The position numbers and the translations under genes are program-made. DNA of 20,407 nucleotides from Bacteroidota bacterium (lineage in GTDB: Bacteria; Bacteroidota; Bacteroidia; B-17B0; Aurantibacillaceae). Below, in pieces: positions 7,374 to 13,688 of the stretch (position 1 is its first letter; each line of letters begins with the position of its first letter). The notes under the pieces were generated by a model. That model was given only the letters and a program-made list of their open reading frames with translations, was not told where the DNA came from and ran no database searches. Where the stretch lies: assembly GCA_005800865.1 (NCBI GenBank), contig SYEI01000032.1, forward strand, positions 1 to 20,407, read 5' to 3'.

Positions 7374-8381
7374 GGAAGCTTCTTTAAATTTTTCCATAAA
7401 ACCCATCGATGTTTTCATCATCTCTGTTGATCCTAAAAACAATGGCGTGCGTTGGTGTAATTCAGTAATATCTTGTTCCATAATACGTTTGTAGCCATCA
7501 GTAGCAACACCACCAGCTTGCTCAATAATAAAAGCTAAAGGATTGCACTCATATAATAAACGTAATTTACCTTTAGGAGATTTAGTAGTAGTTGGATAAA
7601 TATAAATACCACCAGTAATTAAGTTACGGTGAATATCAGCAACACCCGAACCAATGTAGCGGCTTGAATAAGGACGATTAGTTGCTTTGTCTTCTTCTTG
7701 ACAATACTTAATGTATTTTTTTACACCTTCTGGGAAGTGTAAGTAGTTTCCTTCGTTGATTGAATATGTTTTTCCATCTTTTGGCATTTGCATGTTTGGA
7801 TGCGATAAACAAAACTCTCCAATACTTGGATCTAATGTAAATCCGTTAACGCCTTTACCTGTTGTGTAAACCAACATAGCGGATGAACCATAAATAATAT
7901 ATCCAGCAGCTACTTGCTCAGTGCCACGTTGCATAAAATCTTCGTGAGTACCTGGTCCGTTTAAACTTACACGACGGTAAATAGAAAAAATAGTTCCAAT
8001 AGAAACGTTTACATCAATGTTTGAAGAACCATCTAATGGATCCATCGCAACAACGTAACGCGCGTTTTTAGAAATTTCAGAATCAATAGGAATAATATCT
8101 TCGTTTTCTTCGCTAGCAATAGCACAACACTCGCCACCTGCTTTTAAGGCTGCAATAAATTGATCGTTAGCAAATACGTCTAGTTTTTTTACACGTTCAC
8201 CTTGTACGTTAGTGTCGCCTGTCTCACCTAATATTTCTACTAAACCAGCTTTTGTTACTTCACGATTAACGATTTTTGCTGCAATAGCAATGTCGCGTAA
8301 TAAACGAGATAATTCGCCCTTAGCAAATGGGAAATCGTTTTGCTTTTCGATAATAAACTGACCTAATGTTTTTGCGTACAT
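7368..8381 (-). CDS. fbp: Class I fructose-1,6-bisphosphatase
   Basis: The 337-residue product matches class I FBPase in length and motifs. It removes the 1-phosphate of fructose 1,6-bisphosphate in gluconeogenesis in the cytosol. Visible are GERVKKLDVFAND (61-73), the metal-binding glutamates SEENED (90-95), the catalytic DPLDGSSNIDVN motif (114-125), GYIIYGSSAMLVYTTG, the substrate-binding SSRYIGSGVADIHR segment, and KLRLLYECNPLAFIIEQAGG, the sugar-phosphate site. It starts at ATG 8381, 55 bases after a -7 box of the phylum consensus. An AT-rich palindrome covers the stop, so it may be read separately from the phosphatase gene that follows. Nothing is missing. Confidence 0.97.
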   Translation of the reverse strand: MYAKTLGQFIIEKQNDFPFAKGELSRLLRDIAIAAKIVNREVTKAGLVEILGETGDTNVQGERVKKLDVFANDQFIAALKAGGECCAIASEENEDIIPIDSEISKNARYVVAMDPLDGSSNIDVNVSIGTIFSIYRRVSLNGPGTHEDFMQRGTEQVAAGYIIYGSSAMLVYTTGKGVNGFTLDPSIGEFCLSHPNMQMPKDGKTYSINEGNYLHFPEGVKKYIKYCQEEDKATNRPYSSRYIGSGVADIHRNLITGGIYIYPTTTKSPKGKLRLLYECNPLAFIIEQAGGVATDGYKRIMEQDITELHQRTPLFLGSTEMMKTSMGFMEKFKEASV

Positions 8382-8435
8382 GTTAAATATGTTTTGAGTT
8401 AATAATCCTATTAAAGTACTACAATGCGTAGTGTT

Positions 8436-8444
8436 GCAAAGGTA
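8436..8444 (-). promoter_or_regulatory. -7 box of the fbp promoter
   Basis: Read on the minus strand, TACCTTTGC occupies 8444-8436 and fits the TAnnTTTG consensus of the primary Bacteroidota sigma factor. The -33 position (about 8464-8466) falls in the T-rich tail of the upstream terminator and reads only as T-rich, so the -33 match is poor. The leader to ATG 8381 would be about 50 bases. Confidence 0.55.
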
Positions 8445-8467
8445 AAGTTATTATTAATATAAAAATA

Positions 8468-8498
8468 AAAAAGTGCTTCGTTTTAGGAAGCACTTTTT
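8468..8498 (-). terminator. Intrinsic terminator of the 90-residue-protein gene
   Basis: AAAAAGTGCTTC (8468-8479) and GAAGCACTTTTT (8487-8498) are exact reverse complements with a seven-base loop. On the minus strand the stem is followed by a T-rich run (TTTATTTTTATATT). It lies 19 bases after the stop of the minus-strand gene at 8517 and just upstream of the fbp promoter, insulating the two. Confidence 0.85.
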
Positions 8499-8516
8499 AG
8501 TATATTTTAGATGAAT

Positions 8517-8789
8517 TTATTTACTGTATTCGTCTTTTAAAAACTCTCTCCAATCACCAAGGTTTGAAATGACTTGTATTTGACGGTAATGTAAATGAAA
8601 TTGCTCTTCGTTTTCTTGAGAATTTAAGATTTTTAATCTGTATTTGTCAAAGTTTGCTAGTGCAAATTTTTCTTCTGCCGTTAACGATTTCCCGCTAAAT
8701 TCCTTATCGCGCAAATCGTTAATGCTTTCGGCACCACCAATATCTTGCTTGCTAAAAAAGCGTTTTGCTATGTCGTTCTTAAAGCCCAT
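8517..8789 (-). CDS. Unrecognised 90-residue soluble protein
   Basis: I do not recognise this family. The product is charged and probably helical (FKNDIAKRFFSKQDI, LTAEEKFALANFDKYRLKIL, EEQFHLHYRQIQVISN), with no signal peptide or membrane helix, so it is likely cytosolic. The frame continues three residues upstream to TTG 8798, but ATG 8789 is preferred because a possible -7 box covers 8796-8803. The coding call rests on the clean small frame, a following strong terminator and an upstream promoter-like box. The gene is a single-gene unit between fbp and the divergent gene at 8857. Function cannot be inferred from the context. Confidence 0.65.
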   Translation of the reverse strand: MGFKNDIAKRFFSKQDIGGAESINDLRDKEFSGKSLTAEEKFALANFDKYRLKILNSQENEEQFHLHYRQIQVISNLGDWREFLKDEYSK

Positions 8790-8795
8790 CAATTT

Positions 8796-8803
8796 CAAAG
8801 ATA
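8796..8803 (-). promoter_or_regulatory. Possible -7 box next to the start of the 90-residue-protein gene
   Basis: On the minus strand TATCTTTG (8803-8796) fits TAnnTTTG exactly and lies six bases before ATG 8789, so the transcript would be nearly leaderless. No TTG is found at the -33 spacing, so this may be chance. Confidence 0.35.
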
Positions 8804-8856
8804 TGAAATGGATTGATTAACTTAGCATTTTAAACCATACTATTGCTAACAAACCA

Positions 8857-9465
8857 ATGTTAAAATCAAAGTATATTTTTTTTATGTGTTTGATGATTGG
8901 TTTTGTCGCAACCTTATTTTCTCAACACGAAATAAGTAAATACGAATATCGCTGGGCAATGCTTCATCCATTTGCTGCTAAAAAGGTGCAAAAACATTTG
9001 GCTGAAGCAATGGATGTTTACAAAGAAGTTAAAAATACCAAGGAATTAGATGGTTTTGAAAATGGCGGAACATTAGATGCGTTTCGACATGCCTTTACGA
9101 TGGCCTATTTAGTGCGTTATGTGCAAATAGATAAACTTAGAAAGCTAGGAAAATCACATGAAAAAGGTAATGAATATTTTTTCTATAAAAATCATCAAGA
9201 ATTTGGCGAAAGAGCGGATAGTTTGGCTTGCGTAATGGATTTAAGAAACAATGAATTGGGTTTTGAAATTGGCGAAAAGAGTAAAAATGTGTCAAAAGAA
9301 GAGTTGAAAAACCTCATTATAGTCCAACTTAAAGAAGGAAATGCGTGGAAATTGAAGAAAAATAGTCAAAATCAGTACATTTCTTGTCAAAATGAAGCAA
9401 TTTTAATAGAAAACTATAAAGGAAAGTGGTTTTTGCCAAAATGCTTAGTAAAAAGCAATGAGTAG
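8857..9465 (+). CDS. Exported DUF6973-like protein
   Basis: The 202-residue product starts with a signal peptide (MLKSKYIFFMCLMIGFVATLFSQ) and is probably periplasmic. The mature part carries a conserved pattern I associate with DUF6973: W-AMLHPFAA (33-41), GTLDAFRHAFTMA (71-83), the HEKGN segment (101-105), and MDLRNNELGFEIG (127-139). The ordered His, Glu, Asp and Asn residues look like a possible metal or catalytic site, and related domains occur in secreted or polymorphic-toxin-like proteins, but no activity is established. It begins 67 bases from the divergent 90-residue-protein gene and ends before a weak hairpin. There is no immunity-like neighbour, so a housekeeping periplasmic role is as likely as a toxic one. 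Confidence 0.65.
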   Translation: MLKSKYIFFMCLMIGFVATLFSQHEISKYEYRWAMLHPFAAKKVQKHLAEAMDVYKEVKNTKELDGFENGGTLDAFRHAFTMAYLVRYVQIDKLRKLGKSHEKGNEYFFYKNHQEFGERADSLACVMDLRNNELGFEIGEKSKNVSKEELKNLIIVQLKEGNAWKLKKNSQNQYISCQNEAILIENYKGKWFLPKCLVKSNE

Positions 9466-9471
9466 TTAAAA

Positions 9472-9486
9472 GGCTAAAAAATAGCC
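9472..9486 (+). terminator. Weak hairpin after the DUF6973-like gene
   Basis: GGCTA (9472-9476) pairs with TAGCC (9482-9486) around five A. The stem is only five pairs and is followed by ATTTATATATTT rather than a clean T run. Termination is possible but weak. Confidence 0.35.
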
Positions 9487-9529
9487 ATTTATATATTTCA
9501 GTAAAATGCTATTGTTTTTTGCTAATTTG

Positions 9530-9559
9530 TTGATAAGATTGAAAAAAAGTGTATATTTG
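9530..9559 (+). promoter_or_regulatory. Promoter of the DUF177-rpmF operon
   Basis: TTG (9530-9532), a 19-base spacer and TATATTTG (9552-9559) match the Bacteroidota consensus in both boxes and in spacing. The leader to ATG 9583 would be about 17 bases. Confidence 0.8.
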
Positions 9560-9582
9560 CCGTCCATTTTGGAAAATAAGCT

Positions 9583-10113
9583 ATGGGTAAAAGTCAGTAC
9601 AAAATACAGTTTGGCGGTTTATCAATGGGAGAACACCAATTTGAATTTGATATTAAAGGAAAGTTCTTTGAACAATTTAGTGAAAGTGAAATAACCGAAG
9701 CCGATATACAGGTAAAGGCTAATTTAGTAAAGCAAAATACGTTGATGCATATTTTATTTACTTTTGAAGGCACTGTAAAATTAAGCTGCGACCGTTGTTT
9801 GGTTGATTATAACTGCCCCATATTTGGACAAGAAAAATTAGTCATCAAACATGGTAATCCTGAAGAAAGTAACGATGAAATATTGGTGCTGAAAGAAGGG
9901 GTTGATGGAGCCAACTTTGCACAATACTTATTCGAATACATCGAATTATCTATTCCAAGTCGTAAAGTGCCTTGCGAAGATGAAGAGAATGATATAGATG
10001 TAGAGTGTGACGAAGAAACTTTAGCTAAATACAACGAACTAAAAATAGAAGAAGAACCGAGTGAAAATCCTGAATGGGATAAATTAAAAAATATAAAGTT
10101 TAACAATAATTAA
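9583..10113 (+). CDS. YceD/DUF177 family protein (rRNA accumulation)
   Basis: The 176-residue product fits the DUF177/YceD family, whose members are typically 160-190 residues and are needed for 23S rRNA accumulation in bacteria and plants. The conserved region is visible: FEGTVKLSCDRCLVDYNCPI (61-80), with the C69-x2-C72 pair and C78, followed by an acidic C-terminal half (EDEENDIDVECDEE). The N terminus IQFGGLSMGEHQFEFDI matches the family opening. The gene lies 11 bases before rpmF, the conserved arrangement across bacteria, and the pair has its own promoter. An overlapping frame starting at 9506 precedes the promoter and is not real. Confidence 0.92.
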   Translation: MGKSQYKIQFGGLSMGEHQFEFDIKGKFFEQFSESEITEADIQVKANLVKQNTLMHILFTFEGTVKLSCDRCLVDYNCPIFGQEKLVIKHGNPEESNDEILVLKEGVDGANFAQYLFEYIELSIPSRKVPCEDEENDIDVECDEETLAKYNELKIEEEPSENPEWDKLKNIKFNNN

Positions 10114-10124
10114 AATTAAATACC

Positions 10125-10316
10125 ATGCCTAATCCAAAACGAAAACTATCCAGATCACGTAGAGACTCTCGTCGTTCGACTTACAAAGCGCCAACAATGA
10201 CGATTGCTAAAGATACAACAACAGGTGAAGCTCATTTATTTCACCGTGCACACTGGTTTGAAGGAAAACTTTACTACAAAGGAAAAGTAGTAATGGAAAA
10301 AGCAGTAAAAGCTTAA
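10125..10316 (+). CDS. rpmF: 50S ribosomal protein L32
   Basis: The 63-residue product has the L32 opening MPNPKRKLSRSRRDSRRS and the C-terminal HRAHWFEGKLYYKGKVV stretch. It is a structural protein of the large ribosomal subunit. The zinc-binding cysteines (two CxxC pairs) present in many L32 proteins are all absent: the protein has no cysteine, so this is the zinc-independent form, which can work when zinc is scarce. It follows the DUF177 gene by 11 bases in one operon and is followed by a strong terminator. Confidence 0.97.
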   Translation: MPNPKRKLSRSRRDSRRSTYKAPTMTIAKDTTTGEAHLFHRAHWFEGKLYYKGKVVMEKAVKA

Positions 10317-10338
10317 TTTTTTTGAATACCATATATTC

Positions 10339-10372
10339 AAAAACCTCCTCGTGAAATCGAGGAGGTTTTTTT
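10339..10372 (+). terminator. Intrinsic terminator of rpmF, probably bidirectional
   Basis: AAAAACCTCCTCG (10339-10351) and CGAGGAGGTTTTT (10358-10370) are exact reverse complements with a six-base loop, and T residues follow. The A tract on the left becomes a T tract on the minus strand, so it can also end the convergent methyltransferase gene that stops at 10379. Confidence 0.93.
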
Positions 10373-10378
10373 GTTTGA

Positions 10379-11170
10379 TTACTTCTCAGCTAACAGGCAA
10401 ATTTGCGGCCCGTTTGGATTATTTGATAAATCATCAAAAAACACATGGATGTTTTTAAATCCATTCATTTTCAAAATTTCTAAAATGGTTTCTTTTGTTA
10501 ACCATCTACAATTACTATCTGCTCCTCCACAAAACCCTGCCCATCCCAAAGCAGTGGCATATTCATACTGATATTCAGTATACTTCATTCCTCTGTAAAC
10601 TTGCTCTTCGGTGGATTTAATTTTTTCAGATAACACTGGATGTGTTTTTATAACTTCTGCATCTGCATAATGTGACCAAATAAAAAGTTTGTCAGATACT
10701 CTTGAGCACAACTCCAAAAACATAGCAGGTTCAGTCATGTGATATAATATGCCACTTGCTACACAAACGTCAAATTTTTCAGTGCAATCTTTTAGATAAT
10801 TGATCACATCTCCAAATAAAAATTGTGCGCGGTTTAATTTATAAATCTCTTTAACAATTAAACATTTTAAAAGGGCTCTATTGTTAGCTTCTATAGCAGT
10901 AATTTCTTCTGCGCCCATTTCATGCATCATATAGGTATGCCCTGCCTCTAAAGGACCTAATTCTAGGATTTTTTTCCCTGATAATGGAACCTTATTGTTT
11001 AATGAATGTATTCTTGGATCATCAAATAAACCAGCATGTCCGCTAATAATTTGTTCATTTTTAATGGATGGTAGCGATGACGACCACTCGCCTTTAAATA
11101 TATCTACCAACGCCTGTTTTGTTGGCTTTTCGTGACTATAATGATCTAAAATTGGGTATTTCGAATCCAT
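10379..11170 (-). CDS. Class I SAM-dependent methyltransferase
   Basis: From ATG 11170 the product is 263 residues. The SAM-binding motif I is KILELGPLEAGHT (67-79), followed by ITAIEANNRALLKC (motif II with its acidic residue), FLFGDVINYL, and DVCVASGILYHMTEPAMFLE (motif IV region). The pattern ASGILYHMTEP and the late GADSNCRWLTKETILEILKMNGF resemble methyltransferases of the DUF1698/CmoB-like or FkbM-neighbour type often found near surface glycan genes, but the substrate cannot be told. The frame extends to GTG 11194, adding eight residues; ATG 11170 is preferred. It stands alone, convergent with rpmF and divergent from the ketosynthase operon 115 bases away. The N-terminal 60 residues match nothing I know. 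Confidence 0.85.
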   Translation of the reverse strand: MDSKYPILDHYSHEKPTKQALVDIFKGEWSSSLPSIKNEQIISGHAGLFDDPRIHSLNNKVPLSGKKILELGPLEAGHTYMMHEMGAEEITAIEANNRALLKCLIVKEIYKLNRAQFLFGDVINYLKDCTEKFDVCVASGILYHMTEPAMFLELCSRVSDKLFIWSHYADAEVIKTHPVLSEKIKSTEEQVYRGMKYTEYQYEYATALGWAGFCGGADSNCRWLTKETILEILKMNGFKNIHVFFDDLSNNPNGPQICLLAEK

Positions 11171-11245
11171 ATTGATGTTTTGTAATGTGCGCACTAGGCG
11201 ATTACACGAATATAAATTAAAAAACTCGAAAAATTAAAAAACAGT

Positions 11246-11276
11246 TTTAAAAACCCATATAAATCCATTACTTTAG
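11246..11276 (+). promoter_or_regulatory. Weak promoter candidate for the ketosynthase operon
   Basis: TACTTTAG (11269-11276) differs from TAnnTTTG at one position, and TTT at about 11246-11248 lies at roughly the -33 distance. The start codon of the first gene follows at 11286, leaving a leader of only a few bases. This is the best candidate in the 115-base divergent gap. Confidence 0.3.
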
Positions 11277-11285
11277 AAAACCTAA

Positions 11286-11492
11286 ATGTCTATAACCGAG
11301 ATAAAAAACAATGCTACTTGCCAACGTTGTCAGCAATCATTTGTTTGCAATCCTTCAAATATTGCTCAATGTAATTGTTCAAAAATTGAGTTGTCATTTG
11401 AAGAAACGCAATACATTGCAAAGCAATATTCAAATTGTGTTTGTAATACTTGTTTATTACATTTAAAAGATGAATTTTTAAAGCAGCAATGA
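11286..11492 (+). CDS. Cysteine-rich CWC family protein
   Basis: The 68-residue product has eight cysteines (C12, C15, C21, C29, C31, C51, C53, C56) in the order CQRCQQSFVC, CNC, CVCNTC, which fits the short cysteine-rich CWC family often found in Bacteroidota and Proteobacteria. They probably bind zinc or another metal. There is no signal peptide, so it is cytosolic. Its stop overlaps the start of KS1 in an ATGA (11489-11492), so the two are translationally coupled and cotranscribed. No role for CWC proteins in polyketide synthesis is known to me; the coupling is the only hint. Confidence 0.8.
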   Translation: MSITEIKNNATCQRCQQSFVCNPSNIAQCNCSKIELSFEETQYIAKQYSNCVCNTCLLHLKDEFLKQQ

Positions 11493-12637
11493 TTTTTACG
11501 TCTTACAATAATATAATTAGTCCCTTAGGATTTTCTACACAAGAAAATTACCAAGCCGTTTCTAATTCTCAGGTTGGAGTAAAAAAAGTGAAATTGCCTT
11601 TTTCGCAAGATGAATTTTGTGTTGCGAAAATTAGTGATGACAAAATTCAAGGGCATCTTTCTCAAATTAAAAATGCGGACACTCATACAAAACTAGAGCA
11701 GTTAAGTATTTTATCTATTCAAGATGTATTAAATCAAAGCGGGATTAATCCAAAAGATAGTCGTACCCTTTTAATTTATTCCACTACAAAAGGCAACATT
11801 GATGTCTTGTCCTTCGACTCCGCTCAGGATGACAGATATAAAGGAATAGATCCGAAAAGAGTTTATCTACCTGTCTTCGCTAAACATTTGCAATCTTATT
11901 TTCAATTGGCACATACTCCTATAGTATTGTCAAACGCATGTATTTCTGGCATTCTTGCCATTATCATTGCTAAACGTTTTATTGAGCAAGGCACTTATGA
12001 TAATGTATTAGTGTGTGGTGGAGATATTTTATCTGAATTTACGATTAGTGGATTTAAATCATTCAATGCTTTGAGTAATGAGCCAAGTAAACCGTTTGAT
12101 GGGAACAGAGTAGGTATTAATTTAGGTGAAGCAGTTTCTACTATTTTAATCACCAATAAAAAAGAATTAGCAACACCATACAATACACAAATTATAAGTG
12201 GTGCTTCTGCAAATGATGCGAATCATATTTCTGGTCCGTCACGCACGGGCGATGGTTTATTTCAGTGCCTTACACAAATACTAGATAAGAATACAAACGA
12301 TATAGGATTTATTTCAGCGCATGGAACGGCTACTCCGTTTAACGACGAAATGGAATCCATTGCTTTTGATAGAGCAGGATTAAATACAATACCAGTAAAT
12401 AGTTTTAAAGGCTATTACGGACATACATTAGGCGCAGCAGGCGTTTTAGAAACCGTATTATCTTTAGAGTCCATGAAGTATCAACGCTTAATTAAATCAG
12501 AAGGTTTTGAGACAAAAGGCTTTAGTGGAAATATCACGATGATAGAATCACATCAGGATAAATCATTTACATCGTTTATAAAAACAGCATCGGGCTTTGG
12601 CGGTTGCAATGCAGCGGCTTTATTTAAAAAAATATAA
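11489..12637 (+). CDS. Beta-ketoacyl-ACP synthase KS1 with intact Cys-His-His triad
   Basis: The 382-residue product is a FabF-type thiolase-fold condensing enzyme. The catalytic residues are all there: Cys151 in SNACISGI, His278 in SAHGTATPFND, His312 in GYYGHTLGAAG, and the GFGG gatekeeping loop at 369-372. It should perform decarboxylative condensation of an acyl chain with malonyl-ACP. The protein is a little shorter than FabF (about 410) and lacks part of the usual N-terminal strand, as in ketosynthases of Bacteroidota aryl-polyene-like clusters. Residues about 107-116 (LSFDSAQDDR) come from a 27-bp repeat inserted in frame in a surface region between IYSTTKGNIDV and RVYLPVFAKHL. It is coupled to the CWC gene upstream; a palindromic element separates it from the next gene. 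Confidence 0.92.
   Translation: MIFTSYNNIISPLGFSTQENYQAVSNSQVGVKKVKLPFSQDEFCVAKISDDKIQGHLSQIKNADTHTKLEQLSILSIQDVLNQSGINPKDSRTLLIYSTTKGNIDVLSFDSAQDDRYKGIDPKRVYLPVFAKHLQSYFQLAHTPIVLSNACISGILAIIIAKRFIEQGTYDNVLVCGGDILSEFTISGFKSFNALSNEPSKPFDGNRVGINLGEAVSTILITNKKELATPYNTQIISGASANDANHISGPSRTGDGLFQCLTQILDKNTNDIGFISAHGTATPFNDEMESIAFDRAGLNTIPVNSFKGYYGHTLGAAGVLETVLSLESMKYQRLIKSEGFETKGFSGNITMIESHQDKSFTSFIKTASGFGGCNAAALFKKI
11808..11834. repeat. 27-bp dispersed repeat inserted in frame within KS1
   Basis: The segment from TGTCCTTCGACTC to CTCAGGATGACA is an imperfect palindrome (TGTCCT and AGGATGACA at the ends). I recognise it from memory as a short repeat scattered through many Bacteroidota genomes, read as FDSAQDDR-type peptides when it falls in genes. 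It is more GC-rich than its surroundings. Copies elsewhere cannot be shown from this window. Confidence 0.65.
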
Positions 12638-12645
12638 TTAGGTTT

Positions 12646-12780
12646 AACCACATAGAAACATAGAATAGATTTTGTATAAGTTGAATAATAAGAAACACAG
12701 TAGCAGGAAGCGACGCTTCCTGTCTATGTCGCCTTTGCCGTACTTTGTATTCCTTCAAAAATCTATGTGCCTATGTGGTT
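12646..12780. repeat. 135-bp palindromic MITE-like intergenic element
   Basis: The ends are inverted repeats: AACCACATAGAAACATAGA (12646-12664) and TCTATGTGCCTATGTGGTT (12762-12780), matching at 17 of 19 positions. At the centre is a perfect palindrome CAGGAAGCG-A-CGCTTCCTG (12704-12722). No transposase and no obvious target duplication are visible. It fills nearly the whole gap between KS1 and the next gene and ends 12 bases before that start codon. The transcript would form a long hairpin here. Similar ACCACATAG-type repeats are, from memory, common between Bacteroidota genes. Confidence 0.75.
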
Positions 12781-12792
12781 GAAAAAATAACA

Positions 12793-13440
12793 ATGAAAGA
12801 AATTATCTCATACGCGCATATCAAACATAACCAAGTTTCGGTTAATGGTGAGGTTGTATTTCAATCTAACTCATCTTTAACCTTGATAGAGTTTTTATCC
12901 GAAGCTTACAAAAATTTGGGTGCCAGTTATCCTAAGTTTCATAAAATGGATGCCCAATGTAAGCTCGGTTTTTTATGTGCAGAATTTGCTTTGAAAGGAA
13001 CCAACTTTTTAACTGAAAACAATTTATCAAAAACAGCGATTGTGTTATCCAATTGCGCCTCGAGTTTAGAAACCGACAGAGTGCACCAACATTCCATCGA
13101 CGATAAATCCAATTATTTTCCATCTCCAGCCGTATTTGTTTACACGCTTCCTAATATCACTATTGGCGAATTAGCTATTAAACATAAAATTACGGGTGAA
13201 AATGCCTTTTTTGTGTCGGAGCAATTAGATGCTGATTTATTAGTGAATTACACAGAAACCTTGTTTCAAGGCAACACAAAGGCCGCTATTGTTGGTTGGG
13301 TTGAGGTTGACGGAGCCAATTTTGAAGCCTTCATTTTTTTAACAGAAAACACAGAAAATATAAATAAAAGCAGTATTTTTAAACCTCTTAATAAAACAAG
13401 TGTTATAACAATATACAATCAAACCATATGGACGCATTAA
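12793..13440 (+). CDS. Short KS-like protein (ketoacyl synthase N-terminal domain family)
   Basis: From ATG 12793 the product is 216 residues, half a normal ketosynthase. It shows features of the short beta-ketoacyl synthase N-terminal family (Ketoacyl-synt_2): YPKFHKMDAQCKLGFLCAE, AIVLSNCASSLETDR, YFPSPAVFVYTLPNITIGELAIKHKITGENAFFV and IVGWVEVDGANFEAFIF. The place where a ketosynthase has its nucleophilic Cys reads GENAFFVS, so it is not expected to condense on its own. Homologues sit beside an ACP and ketosynthases in aryl-polyene and flexirubin clusters and may act as a partner or chain-length subunit; this is recalled, not tested. The frame runs 13 bases into the ACP gene, so translation is coupled. 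A longer frame from 12745 lies within the palindromic element and is rejected. Confidence 0.75.
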   Translation: MKEIISYAHIKHNQVSVNGEVVFQSNSSLTLIEFLSEAYKNLGASYPKFHKMDAQCKLGFLCAEFALKGTNFLTENNLSKTAIVLSNCASSLETDRVHQHSIDDKSNYFPSPAVFVYTLPNITIGELAIKHKITGENAFFVSEQLDADLLVNYTETLFQGNTKAAIVGWVEVDGANFEAFIFLTENTENINKSSIFKPLNKTSVITIYNQTIWTH

Positions 13441-13685
13441 TCGAAAAATTAAAAGGACAAATTATTGAGCAACTTAACTTAGCTGAAGTAAAACCAGAAG
13501 AAATCAAACCAGATTCTCCATTATTTGGCGAAGGTTTAGGATTGGATTCAATTGATGCTTTAGAGTTAATTGTATTGTTAGAAAAACACTATGGTATTAA
13601 AATCCAAGATCCTAAAGATGGAAAAACTATTTTCCAATCTTTAAGAACAATGGCAGAATACATTAAATCTCAAGGTAAATCTTAA
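13428..13685 (+). CDS. Acyl carrier protein of the ketosynthase cluster
   Basis: The 85-residue acidic product is a four-helix acyl carrier protein. The 4'-phosphopantetheine attachment serine is Ser41 in GLGLDSIDALELIVLLEKHYGI, followed by a PKDGKTIFQSLRTMAEYI helix. It would carry the growing chain for the ketosynthases on either side. The start overlaps the end of the short KS-like gene by 13 bases, and KS2 begins three bases after its stop, so it is made in step with both. It is distinct from the housekeeping AcpP, which normally lies beside fabF and has a DSLDTVE-type motif. Confidence 0.93.
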   Translation: MDALIEKLKGQIIEQLNLAEVKPEEIKPDSPLFGEGLGLDSIDALELIVLLEKHYGIKIQDPKDGKTIFQSLRTMAEYIKSQGKS

Positions 13686-13688
13686 GAA

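Noticed and set aside
8857..9465. DUF6973-like protein as a secreted toxin with an immunity gene
   Set aside because: There is no secretion-system marker, no repeat-rich delivery region and no adjacent immunity-like gene; the neighbours are housekeeping genes.
9506..9694. A 62-residue open frame overlapping the start of the DUF177 gene
   Set aside because: It begins upstream of the promoter of the DUF177-rpmF operon, overlaps the conserved DUF177 frame and has no recognisable domain.
9807..10106. A serine-rich 99-residue minus-strand frame opposite the DUF177 gene
   Set aside because: Its composition is the antisense of the acidic DUF177 C terminus (GAA/GAT codons read as TTC/ATC and similar); it has no start context or family.
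12661..12780. Possible CRISPR array or tandem repeats around the central palindrome
   Set aside because: There is a single inverted-repeat element with no regularly spaced direct repeats and no cas genes.
12745..12792. An N-terminal extension of the short KS-like protein (MYSFKNLCAYVVEKIT)
   Set aside because: It is read from inside the right arm of the palindromic repeat; ATG 12793 begins where family homologues begin.
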